The position numbers were made by a program, and so were the translations under genes. The notes below the pieces were generated by a model. That model made no database searches and was not told the origin of the DNA. It was given only the letters and a program-made list of their open reading frames with translations. From Thinopyrum elongatum (lineage: Eukaryota > Streptophyta > Magnoliopsida > Poales > Poaceae), in NCBI GenBank assembly GCA_011799875.1, contig CM022298.1:497033180-497097179 (forward strand): a stretch of 64,000 nucleotides of DNA, given 5' to 3'. Position 1 is the first letter of the stretch. The number at the start of each line of letters is the position of its first letter. This document shows, in pieces, positions 11,449 to 21,463 of this stretch.

Positions 11449-12356
11449 GGTTATGTTATTGGAGCCTGCTACGCATCGGCTGGGTGATGTTTAAAAAACA
11501 TCCGCCGCCTCGGTAGGCGTAGGATCGCGAGCTCGACAACCGCCTATCTTCTTCCCATGCACGTGCATCAATCTTTGCAACAAGGCTTGTGTTGCATATG
11601 GCGGTTTGCAACACGAGCCTGGTTACGCTCTTGCCGAACCGTTTTTTCTTTGAAACAAGGCCTATGTTTCAGAAACAAGACCTCTGTTGCAAGAAAAAAA
11701 ACTTCGTTGGTGTCCCCTTTGCAACAAATGTATTGTTGCGCTCGCTCCCTCTGCAACAAGAAGCTTGTTGTAGAAATAAAAAAACCTTGCAATCAGTGGC
11801 TGTTCCCCGCCGCCATTTGCAACAACGTTGTTGTTGCAGAAACTCGTCTCGCGGCACCGCCGCTGGCGACGACGGTCGAAGAAGGTTCAGGCGGCGACCA
11901 TGGCTTCTTCTTTTTTTTTTTTGTGGGTGGGCGACCATGGCTTCAAGAGCTCGGTCTGGTTGGGGAAGGGAGGAGGGGTGTGGGAGGAGAAAAAAAGAGG
12001 AGGAAAGAAGGGCGGTGGTGGAGGCCTGCCTTGCTAGCGAACCATGGCCGAGGGAACGAACCGGTGGCGAGCACGAGCGCACGGATGGCGCAGCGAGTGT
12101 CTCCCTGGTGGAGCTGAGAGACGAACGATGTCCCGTGAAGTTTCTAGATAAGGGCGTTTGGTGTGCGGAACCACGGGACACGTGTCGATCGGCGGAGGAG
12201 GTTGACGTAGAAATAGGATCCGTCGATTGAACACAATCATTTTCCTATGTTTATCGGGTCAAACCGGGCTGCGCTCGAGCTTGGGTTTGGGGTCGGGCTC
12301 TGATAAATGTGCCAATGATGCATTCAATAAAAATAAACTTCACTATCTCCAAATAT
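11449..12356. other. Intergenic; GC-skewed region with short GCAACAA hairpins
   Basis: No gene is supported, although several overlapping ORFs of 70-213 codons occur in different frames. 11575-11837 contains four imperfect hairpins built on GCAACAA...TTGTTGC. 11930-12120 is purine-rich with poorly conserved Arg/Gly-rich frames. This composition is typical of decayed DNA-transposon filler in Triticeae. Terminal repeats were not located. Confidence 0.35.
11575..11837. repeat. Cluster of four GCAACAA/TTGTTGC inverted repeats
   Basis: Imperfect hairpins lie at 11575-11596, 11721-11739, 11753-11772 and 11819-11837. Each has GCAACAA on the left arm and TTGTTGC or a one-base variant on the right arm, with 4-7 bases between. 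The same words also occur singly nearby. Function is unknown; they may be subterminal repeats of a DNA transposon. Confidence 0.6.
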
Positions 12357-12420
12357 TACCTCCGTCCCGAATTACTCATATTAGATTTGTCTAGATACAG
12401 ATATATCTAGACACGAGTAG
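12357..12420. mobile_element. Stowaway-type MITE, partial
   Basis: TACCTCCGTCCCGAATTACT matches the terminal inverted repeat consensus of Triticeae Stowaway MITEs (CTCCCTCCGTCCC after a TA). It is followed by the usual subterminal TTAGATTTGTCTAGATACAGA sequence. The opposite arm is missing, so this is a half element lying 0.2 kb from the chitinase stop codon. Confidence 0.65.
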
Positions 12421-12629
12421 TAAACAAGAACCATAACTCTTTTTGTTTGTTGAGGAAAAAGAGTAGAGCTCGTGAACAGTGCTAGTGCAAGGATCTTGGT
12501 ATGTAGACCACATCCTCGCCCTTTATTTCTTGTTTGGACGGCTTTAGACGCGTACGCGCACGCCGAACGTTTATTCTACATAAGCCATGCGTGTTCTCTG
12601 CATGTCCATCTCGATCACGCCCAAAGCAC

Positions 12630-13532
12630 CTAGCAAGTGAGGCTGTTCCCCGGGTCGACGCCGAACTGCCTGCAGTAGGCCCTGTAGTAGCCCGCCCGGG
12701 CGTTCATGGCGGCCGCGTTCCCGCCGTTGCACTCGCCGCTGTTGATCGCCCTGGTCGTCGCGCCGAACCCCCGCGGCAGGACCTGCTTCACGTTGTTCAT
12801 CCAGAACCAGAGCGCCGCCTTGAACGCCACCTCCGTGTCCTGCGCCACCTTCTCCGGGTTGTTCAGCCCGTCGAACCCCACGCTCTTCCCCGCCGCCCCG
12901 TAGTTGTAGTTCCACGTCAGCTGCAGCGGCCCGCGCCCGTAGTACCCCTTCCCCCGGGCACACGGCCACTGCGTGTACTTCCTGTCGCAGTAGTTCTTGC
13001 TCGCCCCGCCGATCTCCTCGATGTAGCACATGTCTGTACACAAGTTGCATGGCCGCTGAATTATGGAGAGCTAATTCAAGATTAAATTCGTGTTAGTCAG
13101 TAAATTGGAGTTGAACTTACGTCCAGTCTCGTGGGTGACGTGGGCGAAGAAGGCGGCTATCTCCCTCTTGCCGTCGTCGGTGGTGCGGCCTTTCCCGAAG
13201 TTGGGGTTCGCCCGGGCGCCGGCCAGGAACGACCGGCGCGTGTAAAAGCTCTTGCCGGCACACCCGTTGCCGGCCCGGGACTTGATCCCGTTGAAGAACG
13301 CCTCGGTGACGACGCTCTCCACAGAGACGCCGCTCCCGCCGCCGCCGCCGCCGCTCCCCGTGCATGGGCCAGACTGACATCCTTTTCCACAGTAGGCGTC
13401 CGTAGTGCCGCAGTAGCCGTACTGGCTGCAGCACTCGTTCGCCCGGCAGCCGCAGTTCTGCGCGGCCACCAGTCCCGCGGCAGATAGGACCAGTGCTGCT
13501 ACCCCGAGCGCCAAGAACGGGAGCATCGCCAT
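12630..13532 (-). CDS. Class IV endochitinase (GH19 with hevein-type chitin-binding domain)
   Basis: Secreted enzyme that hydrolyses chitin, typically in defence against fungi. Two exons, complement(join(12630..13033,13121..13532)), with an 87-bp GT-AG intron. The codon split across it gives His138, restoring HETGHMCYIEEI. The protein is 271 residues. A signal peptide of about 24 residues precedes QNCGC. The hevein-like domain (about 25-57) has eight cysteines, and a Gly-rich hinge (59-68) joins it to the GH19 domain. Glu135 (HETG) fits the general acid and Glu144 (CYIEE) the base; the nine-residue spacing and missing loops are typical of class IV. NYNYG, KAALWFWM and the terminal NSLTC are present. 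Start is the first of two ATGs (MAMLP). No stops or frameshifts. Substrate and induction are inferred from the family. Confidence 0.95.
13034..13120 (-). other. Chitinase intron (87 bp)
   Basis: On the minus strand the donor is GTAAGT directly after GAGACTGGAC, and the acceptor is TGTACAG before ACATGTGCTAC. It interrupts the codon after HETG in phase 1, right between the two catalytic glutamates. Confidence 0.93.
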
Positions 13533-13627
13533 GTCGAAATAAGGTTAAGGGTGGCCAAGCTTGTTGCCGCCCTATCAGCTGCTTGTTTACGAGCTGAGTG
13601 TACATGGCAAGGTGGTCGCAAGCGGTG

Positions 13628-13633
13628 TATATA
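13628..13633 (-). promoter_or_regulatory. TATA box of the chitinase gene
   Basis: On the minus strand CTATATAC lies about 100 bases upstream of the ATG at 13532, a normal distance for a plant gene with a short leader. Two WRKY-type TTGAC cores lie further upstream at 13670-13674 and 13702-13706 (TTGACG and TTGACA, not full W-boxes). Confidence 0.65.
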
Positions 13634-13639
13634 GGCAGT

Positions 13640-14574
13640 GGACGTCGATCATTGTGGACGACTTTGGGCGTCAAGGTTGGACTAGATCAAACCGACCGTC
13701 TGTCAAAGAATCACGCGGCTCGTCGACTATCAAAACTTTTCTTTGCTCGTCGGAACACGAGAGTTTGGAAGGTTGCTGCGTGCACTATACGAGAGTTTGG
13801 AAGTTTGCAACCAATGCTCGTTCGTCGGGATGATGGGGGATTAATCATTTAATCCCAGCGTGCTTCTCCCTCCAAGTTCGATCTTTTTTCCACTCTCCAC
13901 GTCGGTACTCGGTAGTGCCCCTACCCGGGTGGTACGTGCACCATGCTCAGTGGTCAATTTTCCTCTTTGCGTACTCAGTAGTCGATCAGTTATACATGCA
14001 TCGTCCCCCTAAAAGAAGAAGTTATACATGCATGTTCGGATTTACGGAAGCTTCACAGAATGTGGGAAGTTATTGATACCCAGCGTACATGCGTGTTCCC
14101 CCTCGATCAGTCTAGAAAGGAAGACTTTCATGGCCACCCCACTATGGAAAAGTTGGGTCATTCCACGATAAATAACTTTTTTTAAGGCCCACGATAAATA
14201 ACTAATCTCCTGTTTACCCTAGAAAAATAAGTAGCCTCCTGTTGTCAGAGATTGCAGCGTTGGCGTGGGGGCTTCAATGGGGATTTGCCATAGCCCTATA
14301 CACTTGTAGGTTCAACACCATGAAAGCTCACTCTATTCTTCTTGAGATATCACAATAAATGCAATTCTTAACCACTACTGATAGGCCTTGAGGTGGCCTC
14401 CAAACCTTCACAAACTTTCCGGCGATAATCACAAGAACTGATTGCTCTATGAGAAACTCCTATAGAACTTTTACGGTACAACATACTACCCAATATAATG
14501 GGTAGTATTTAGTTGATCCAATGGTTGATGTGGATCAAACAAATTGTCGCTTTAGGGCATATTGGTAATTCTAT
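13640..14574. other. Chitinase upstream region, no gene
   Basis: Contains the two TTGAC cores and otherwise unremarkable intergenic sequence with poorly supported ORFs of up to 90 codons. No recognisable transposon ends were seen between here and the interrupted ORF at 14575. Confidence 0.4.
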
Positions 14575-14843
14575 ATGCAGTGCACCGGCTCAAGTCCTCC
14601 GCCATCCCAACGTCGCTGCAGTCAATGCATGCACAAAACTACACAAAGTAGCTCGGAGGCACGAGCAGGTGCGTCTACAACCCACGTAGCCATTGATCTC
14701 TCGGGCTGCCGGAGCGATGAGCTCGTACTGGCGTGGTTCAAGTACAAGTGGCGGACCCATGATCGTAGCCCAAGAGCATCAGCTCCTCCTGTCGAAGCTG
14801 AAGTGATGAGAACGGCGACGTCGGTGCTGGTTCAGTTCTTTCA
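14575..14843 (+). pseudogene. Left part of an ORF interrupted by the MULE (unknown product)
   Basis: An ATG at 14575 opens a frame that reaches the MULE border at 14843, ending with codons for VLVQFF. The frame resumes after the element (right part, 22459-22582) once one copy of the 9-bp TSD is counted, giving 130 codons to a TGA/TAG-type stop near 22580. Ser/Ala-rich N-terminus, then a stretch with WFKYKWR. No domain recognised and no intron or promoter evident. It may be a real host gene fragment or a chance ORF; the exact frame match across the insertion is the only support. Confidence 0.4.
14835..14843. repeat. MULE target-site duplication, left copy
   Basis: GTTCTTTCA here against GTTCTTCCA at 22450-22458: eight of nine bases agree. 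Nine bases is the length expected for Mutator-family transposition. Confidence 0.88.
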
Positions 14844-14958
14844 GGGCTTATAGCTCCTATGCGACACATTTCATGTGAATTGAAAGGAGTGCGACGTAGT
14901 TGCCAGAAATAGCTCCTGTGCGCCGTCTTACATGGCAATAATAGCCCCAATACGACCA
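14844..14958 (+). repeat. Left terminal inverted repeat of the MULE
   Basis: Starts GGGCTTATAGCTCCTATGCG, followed by ACACATTTCATGTGAATTG. Matches the reverse complement of 22335-22449, closely for about 53 bases and more loosely further in (shared TAGCTC..TGTGCG and AATAGCCC words). Contains one copy of the TGCGACACATTT motif. Confidence 0.88.
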
Positions 14959-15297
14959 GGTGGTTAAAACACGGGTCCGGTCATCAACGGGACTGCGGTT
15001 AAGGTAAAAACAGGGGGTCAAACTAATCAGTGTGTCTGGTGGTGGGTCCCACTTGGCAGTGCATCGATTCCCTGCCTGACTGAACACGTGCTTCTCCCCT
15101 GCTTCTGGTTGCTGCTCTCTTCTTCGTTCTCGTCATCGTCGGCGGCGGAGCTTTCGTCCACGGCCGCGGCTGCGCATGTGGTGAGTGTATTTGGCACCAT
15201 TCCCCTCTGTCTTGAGTTAGATCTGACCAAGTGAGCCTCTGTTTGCCCCTGTTTTCCACGGGATCCAGATTGTGGAGGTGGGTGGGACTGGGGAGCG

Positions 15298-18200
15298 ATG
15301 GCGGGGTGGCGTTGGGCTGAACGAGATGGAGCCACGAGAGACAACGTCGACCAGGTAATCACCCTGTCGAACCTCTTCAACCCTGCGATGTGTGCCTCGT
15401 CTGCTTTCGGTGCCTCACAGTGTCCGTCATTGATAAACAGGGGCAATGTTGCTCGGACCTTCGAATTCAGTGTTGAATTCTTACCATCTAAAGCAAAGCT
15501 AGTTGATGGTAGCATGCGAGACATAGAGAGAGATACAATTGTTAAATGGGAGGTTGAATTTGAAGAGATTGATCCACAGGAAATACAGAGCATGGAAGAG
15601 AGGGCCGTGAGGAATGTTGTGGAGAAAATTGGGGAAAGCATTTTTTGGGGTCCAGAGCAAGAGGTAGCATTGTTACGGTTTGATAATTGGAAGGGTGAGT
15701 ATGTGAGAATTAAGAATGGTGAAGAGATGATTGATGAAATCGATCGGCAAGATGGCTTGGCAAGCAAACAGACTACCTTTCATGCAGAGCTCGTTGATCT
15801 GAAATCAGATCCTAAGGTTGGATATGTGCCTTCAAAGTTGGCTTCGCAGATGGTAGATGATGATTGGGCTTCATAGAGACAGATAACGCCCATGTGTACG
15901 AGTGAAGTGACAGTAATAGAGGGGCCTGATCAAGATGCAGAAGAGGGCTGTGATGGTGCTGCAAGGGTTGTTTGTGTTGATTCGAATTCAGTACAATTAG
16001 AAGACACTACTGATTTGGTCATTGCACCAATGGCTGACACTGAGATGGCCAAATTTTTTGGCATTCCAGTAGATGATCAAGATGAGGAAGAGAGGGGTGA
16101 ATCGATCTTGCCTAATGCTGCTAACATAGATGCTTGTGAAGATGTGGATGGACAACTGATGAAAGATGTTGCAGATGATGCACATGATGATGAGCTTGTA
16201 AGTGTGTATGACAAAGAAAATCCTGTTATTGAAGTAGGTAAGTTGTTCCCAAGCATGAAGGAGTTCAGGATGTGTTTCAAGACTTATGCAGTCAAACATG
16301 AGTTTGATGCCAAGACTATGTGGACTGATAAAAAGAAATTTCATGCAAGGTGCAGAGGTTTTGATGGAAGCGTCAAGCCTTGCAAGTGGTACATATCTGC
16401 TAGAATTCAACCTGATGAAAGTACCATCAGGGTTAATCAAATCCCAAATCCACATACTTGTATTACAAGTTCACAGAGAGTATCAACCATGACATCACAG
16501 CTTTTGATTGCAGAAAAGATCACTCCAATTTTAGCCAAAAAACCGAACACTACAGCAAAGAAACTTAAAGTGGACTTGGAAAAGCAGTACCCCATTAAGG
16601 TGAAGTATACCACAGTGTGGAAAGCAAAACAGAGGGCAATGAAAGAATTATATGGTGATTGGGCAAATACTTTTAGGATGCTTTATAACTTCAAAGCAGA
16701 GGTGGAGAAGAGGTCACCTGGCAGTGTTGTGGAGATAGATACTGAGGTAACAGAGGATGGTAGAGTTCTTTTCTCCAAGTTCTTTATGGCTTTAAAGCCT
16801 TGCATAAATGGCTTCAAAGCAGGGTGCCGTCCATATTTGAGCATAGACTCATCTTTTTTGACTGGCAAATGGAATGGTCAATTGGCAGCATGCAATGCTT
16901 TAGATGGACACAACTGGATGTTCCCTGTTGCTATTGGTTTGTTTCAGTCAGAGACAGAGGTTTCATGGACATGGTTCATGATGCAGCTGAAAAGATGCAT
17001 AGGGCCAGTGTCACCTTTGGCAGTACACACAGATGCATGTAAAGGGCTAGAAAATGCAGTGAAGAATGTTTTTCCTCATTGTGAGCATAGGGAGTGCTTC
17101 GGCCATATGTGGATGAATTTGATCAAAAAATTCAGAGGAGAAGAATTTGGGAGAATGTGGCCAGCAGCAAGATCTTACACCAAACAGACACATTCATATC
17201 ATCTTGATAAGATAAAAGCAGCATGCAGTGAGTTTGGTCCATGGTTGGACACCTATCATTCTCTATTGTGGTACAGGTCAGGATTTAACACTGCCATCAA
17301 GTGTGATCATATCAACAATAACTTGGCATAAAGTTTTAACAACAAGATAAAGCAGTTAAAGAACTTGCCTGTGCATGACATGGTTGACCAAATCAGGATC
17401 ATGATCATGCACATGTGGGAATTGAGAAGAAGGATTGGTGATTGTCTGCAAGGGGATAAGCTTTCTGCAGTGCTACAACAGGTGGTGAACAGGAGCAGAA
17501 ATCTTACACATTTGTCTGTTGAAAAATCTTCATTGTGGGGTGCTGAAGTTAGAGATACCAAGACTGGAAGGAGGCATATTGTTAACACTGAGTTGCATGA
17601 CTGCACTTGCCTCGAGTGGCAAAACACCGGGAAACCATGTGACCATGCCATACTTTTCTTGGCCTCCCAACCCAAGATAAACATGCACCCATATTTGCAT
17701 GAATATTACTCAGTGGCAAGATTCAAGGCTGCATATGCAACTCCAATTCCAGCACTTACAGATCAGTCTCAGTGGCCTGAAGTGGAAATAGAATTTTCCA
17801 TGTGTCCTCCCCTAACAAAAAGAAAGGCTGGCAGGCCTAAAGAGAGTAGATTCAAGGCATGGTTTGAGAAAGGTGGGAGTAGTAAAAAGGAGAAGGGGAA
17901 GAAGGATGCAAAGCCAAAAAGATCCCAAAAAGGTAACAAAAATAGATGCAAGCTGTGCTAGGAACTTGGGCACCGAAAAGGATCTCCAAAATGTCGTTAC
18001 ACTCCAGAAAGGAAAAAGTATGTTTATGTTTGTGTTTTTTTATTTGGATGTTGTTTTTAATTACTAGGCAAATTACAAGCTTTGTTTTCCAGGAGGAAGC
18101 ATGGAGGTCAACCCCTTGTTGTTGAAGATTGCTGGGCAATCAAAAAGGCAAGAATCAATGGCTGTAGAAAAAAAGAGAAGTTTTGGTGAAAGTGTGCACA

Positions 18201-18695
18201 CTGAACCAGACTTCGATGTTGTGGTGCAAGATGAACCTGAGTTGGATGATGTTGTGGTGCAAGATGAGCCAAACTTGGATGATGTTATGATGCAAGATGA
18301 GCCAAACTTGGATGATGTTGTGGTGCAAAATGAGCCAAACTTGGATGATGTTGGGGGTGCAAAATGAGCAACATTCGGATGAAGTGCACAATGAGCAAGA
18401 TTTGGATGTGGGGCAAAATGAGCAAAATGAGCAGAATGTGGTGCAAACTAGAACTGAAGTTGATGCGGCTGATGTGCAAACTGAACCTATATTGGAAGTT
18501 GTGTTACAAATTGAAGCTGCTGTAGTTGATGTTGTGCAAACTAAGCCTCATTTAGATGTTGTGGTGCCAACTAAAGCTGTCCTAGATGGTCCAGTGAAGA
18601 AAACCAGGAGCTTGAGTGAACTGGGTGTTGTACCCGTCGTAGGATCAACAAGTGCCAAGAAAAAGAAGAAGAAATCGAGTGGTAAGAAGAAGTAG
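15298..18695 (+). pseudogene. MuDR-family (MURA-like) transposase, inactivated
   Basis: One frame runs from ATG 15298 to about 18017 and is broken by TAG 15874, TAA 17329 and TAG 17959. Domains in order: acidic N-terminal region; MuDR DNA-binding block (VGKLFPSMKEF...CKWYISARI, about 16234-16410); MULE catalytic core with Asp in LSIDSSFLTGKWNG (about 16846) and in HTDACKGL (about 17031), then the HRECFGHMWMNL block; SWIM zinc finger CTC...CDH (about 17602-17650); and a CCHC knuckle cut by the third stop (ELGHRKGSPKC). The TAA falls in NNLA-stop-SFNN, where this family usually has LAESFNN. A probable intron spans 18018-18092 (GT-AG). The 3' tail changes frame at a G run (18353-18357). The third acidic catalytic residue was not assigned. 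Confidence 0.9.
18230..18360 (+). repeat. 33-bp coding minisatellite in the transposase tail
   Basis: Four tandem 33-base units starting at 18230, 18263, 18296 and 18329 encode the 11-residue motif DEPNLDDVVVQ with small changes (DEPELDDVVVQ, DEPNLDDVMMQ, NEPNLDDV). The last unit has an extra G in a run of five, which shifts the frame. Looser copies (QTEPILEVVLQ, QTKPHLDVVVP) continue to 18570 in the shifted frame, so the array was longer and coding before the shift. Confidence 0.85.
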
Positions 18696-20000
18696 AAGTG
18701 AAATATTGTTCTTGTCTGAATAAAAAAACTTGCCTGGATTTGTGTAAAAAACTTTCCTGAATTTGTGTAATGCTATTTTTACTTTGATGGGTATTTGTGT
18801 AACTCTATTCAAATTTTGGCCGAATTTCAAATTTGAGCCAAAATTCAAATTTGAAGTTGTTTAGTTTGGGTATTGATGTTACAATGATTTCTCAAATATT
18901 ATGCATGTTAGGTGATCAATCCGATGACTTTTTGTTGAGTGAAACACTAGTCATGAAAAATGTGCTCCAAAGCTAGGATAAACACCCATTTGCAAGCAAG
19001 TTTTTTTCCGACCTTCTCTAAATGAGCCAAAAATCAAAACTTGAATTCCAGTGTGCAAATATAGGGTCCATGCCCAATATTGGATCGTTTGGATAAACTA
19101 TGACATGCTTAACCCTAAACCCTAACCTGAATCCCACACAACCTCGTTCGTGATAGCTAGGTTTTGTGAAGGGTTTTTCATGAATATACCCGTAGACCAG
19201 GTTTCTTATTTTTTCCAGCAACCTAGTAACATAAAACGATGATGGGTGCAAGTTTCATATTTTTTTGATTTTTTTTTAAAATTAGTTATGGTCAACCCTA
19301 GCCCTCATAACCCCTTCAAACCCCCTCATAACCCCTTCAAAACCCCTCAAACCCTAGCCAAAACCCCGCATCCTTCTGGCCCGTTGGATATCTGTGAATG
19401 GACGGTGTGGATCAGGCGCTAGGGCAACGTCAGCGATCCGAGTGAAGCGCTGTAATTGGCCGTATTCGAGAACGCTGGATCACTCCCCCCAACCATTTCT
19501 AACCGTTGGATCGCTGCGCGTCGAACAGTGTGGATCAGCCTGCAGTGCCACGTCAGCGATCCGAGTGAAGCTAGTTCGGCGCTGTGATTGGCTGGATTTG
19601 AAAACGCCTGTTTTTTGCGCTTTGTTTGTTCTGCGCTCGAGGGTGGGCTGCTGCCATGCATGCGCGCTGTTGGGCTGTGGTAAAGAAGCCCACCCGTTGG
19701 ACCTTTGGATCGAACGTTGCCACGCCTCCCTCTAGCCGCCCTAGCCAGCATGCTACATTGCCATGCATGCGAGCGAGCAGCCTACGATGCATGCATGCAC
19801 AGACGGCACACGCAGAGAAGACCGAGCAGGCGTGACCCCCCGACCGACGGCACAGCCGCGTGCGCTGAAACGTCGCAGCCTGGCTATTGATGCAACCTTG
19901 GGTTTCCCACGTGTGTACACACTCCCGATGCCACCCAACTCCGCCCGCTCATTACTTCCACCCGGTGTGAAACCAGTCAAAAAACACGTCGCACTGGGGC
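18696..20000. other. MULE interior between transposase and middle ORF
   Basis: 18696-19300 is AT-rich without a gene. 19300-19360 has short direct repeats of CTCATAACCCCTTCAAA and one telomere-like AAACCCTAGCC. 19381-19594 has a tandem pair of about 90-bp repeats. 19620-19900 has several overlapping small ORFs rich in CATGCATG words. The segment directly before 20001 probably acts as promoter for the ORF at 20122. Confidence 0.45.
19381..19594 (+). repeat. Tandem pair of about 90-bp direct repeats
   Basis: Unit 1 (about 19381-19460) and unit 2 (about 19503-19594) share CCGTTGGAT, GTGTGGATCAG, CGTCAGCGATCCGAGTGAAG and GCGCTGT.ATTGGC in the same order. They lie 0.5 kb upstream of the middle ORF and could be promoter elements; this is inference. 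Confidence 0.75.
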
Positions 20001-20008
20001 TATTTAAG
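20001..20008 (+). promoter_or_regulatory. Likely TATA box for the middle MULE ORF
   Basis: GCTATTTAAGCC lies about 115 bases before the ATG at 20122. Between them is a C/T-rich, purine-poor stretch (CTCCTCCTCTCACACC) typical of a plant 5' leader. Confidence 0.6.
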
Positions 20009-20121
20009 CCACCTATCATCTTCCTCCTCCTCTCACACCCCTCATCCATCTCCCATCCTCTCCCATCTGCATCTGTCCTTCTTCTCACCACAAACAACCC
20101 CAAAACCAGGCCGCCGCAGCC

Positions 20122-20535
20122 ATGCAGTACAACGGGCCATCCTACCGCTTTCCCCCCACCGTGCCAGAGAGGCTCTACCCCGCCGGGGTGTACATCGAGA
20201 ACACACTCCGTGTGTGGGCGATGTCAAGATGGAGGGGCGCAAGGGAGTTCACCAACTTCTTCCTTGGGGCCGGCTACCGCCACCTCCCCCGGGGATCTCC
20301 AAGGATGTACCAAGTCTAGGAGGTCATCCACAACGGGGTTGTGGTTGGTATCCTTGCCCACTTCACCAACCGCTTCGACGCGTTCTACCTCCTCGGCCGC
20401 GTGTTTTGGTGTGGCTGCGAGTTCATCGCTTTCACCACCCACAACATCTTCACGGACTACACCAACATCTTCCCCACCGTGGAGCGCATGCACACTCTGC
20501 GGTACCCCGTCGATAACGCCCCGGAGGAGCAGTGA
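20122..20535 (+). pseudogene. Unknown MULE-borne ORF, 137 codons with one internal stop
   Basis: ATG 20122 (context GCAGCCATGC) opens a frame stopped by TAG at 20317-20319 and continuing in the same frame to TGA at 20533-20535. GC-rich third positions and a promoter-like upstream region suggest it was a real gene. The sequence is aromatic-rich: YNGPSYRFPP, ENTLRVWAMSRWRG, then after the stop FTNRFDAFYLLGRVFWCG and CEFIAFTTHNIFTDYTN. No domain recognised. It could be a captured host gene or an accessory gene of this MULE lineage. With a single stop it may be a recent pseudogene. Confidence 0.6.
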
Positions 20536-20605
20536 GGAGCAAGGAGAGCAAGGAAGGCAGCGGCCAGGGTTTAGACGATCTACCCATCTATCTATCTTTT
20601 TTTAG

Positions 20606-21463
20606 CTAAATCTATCGATATTTGTGTTATGTTATTTAAGTTGTAAGCGTACTATGAGTACCCGCTGTGGCCTTGGTTGGCCCGAACTATCTATATTATG
20701 TGTCTTTCTATCATTAAGTTCTTGCTTCTTATTTAAGTTGCATGGTGTTTTGGCTTGTAGGTCTAGATACACCCATTATTAAAAAATGCATTTCAAAACG
20801 TAAAAAAAAGACATTTTTCTGGACTGTAAAAGGACAAAAAATGACTCATGAATAGTTATTTTGTAGCAATGAAATTTCTCTTTTCTACACAAGCCACAAA
20901 TAATTTCTTTTTAGTGGATTTTTTATTTACATTATTCCATGAACAAAAACAAGTAACATAATTTTTGAAACGTTAAAAGAAGTAATTTTTCTATGAGCTA
21001 ACACAAGTAAAATGGGCCCAAGTAAAACATGTGCCATGTGCTACCTCTTTGCATTTTGCCGCATTTTATTTACATTGTTCCATGAACAAAAATTTGGCGA
21101 AAGTAAAAACAAGTCGAGAAGTATATGTTTGTTAGAGGTTTATTTGCCCAAGCAACATTTTATTTAGTCGAACCATTTTTCGTTAAACATGGGTGCCTCT
21201 ATGCTATAAAAAAGGGCTGGTGCCCCTACGTGGGTGGGCTGGTTTCTCTTTGGGCCTGGTTATTTTCTCACGGCCCAACATCTATTCGGCAGCCCAGATT
21301 TTTTTACTAGAAACTGAATTTGGGTGTGCACTCTGTTAACTGAAGAACAAAAACAGGGGCATGAACACTGAATAATTTTCCAAATTGCTGCTTCGACTCA
21401 GTTGCATGAACTTGGCATGCGCACATATCGCGTCCTCTGCCCTGACAGGCCTAAATGCCCATT
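20606..21463. other. MULE interior between convergent genes
   Basis: AT-rich sequence with no supported gene; presumably the 3' flanks of the middle ORF (plus) and of the GRF gene (minus). A related segment recurs twice: CATTTTATTTACATT(A/G)TTCCATGAACAAAAA at about 20920-20947 and 21061-21090. Confidence 0.45.

Noticed and set aside
12534..13085. 183-codon plus-strand ORF and other frames over the chitinase
   Set aside because: They are antisense or out-of-frame readings of the GC-rich chitinase exons. The minus-strand gene explains the region with domains, splice sites and a TATA box.
15997..16455. 152-codon minus-strand ORF over the transposase
   Set aside because: Antisense shadow of the MuDR DNA-binding region; no motif of its own.
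19300..19360. Interstitial telomere repeat
   Set aside because: Only one AAACCCTA-like word occurs among CCCCTTCAAA repeats; no tandem TTTAGGG array.
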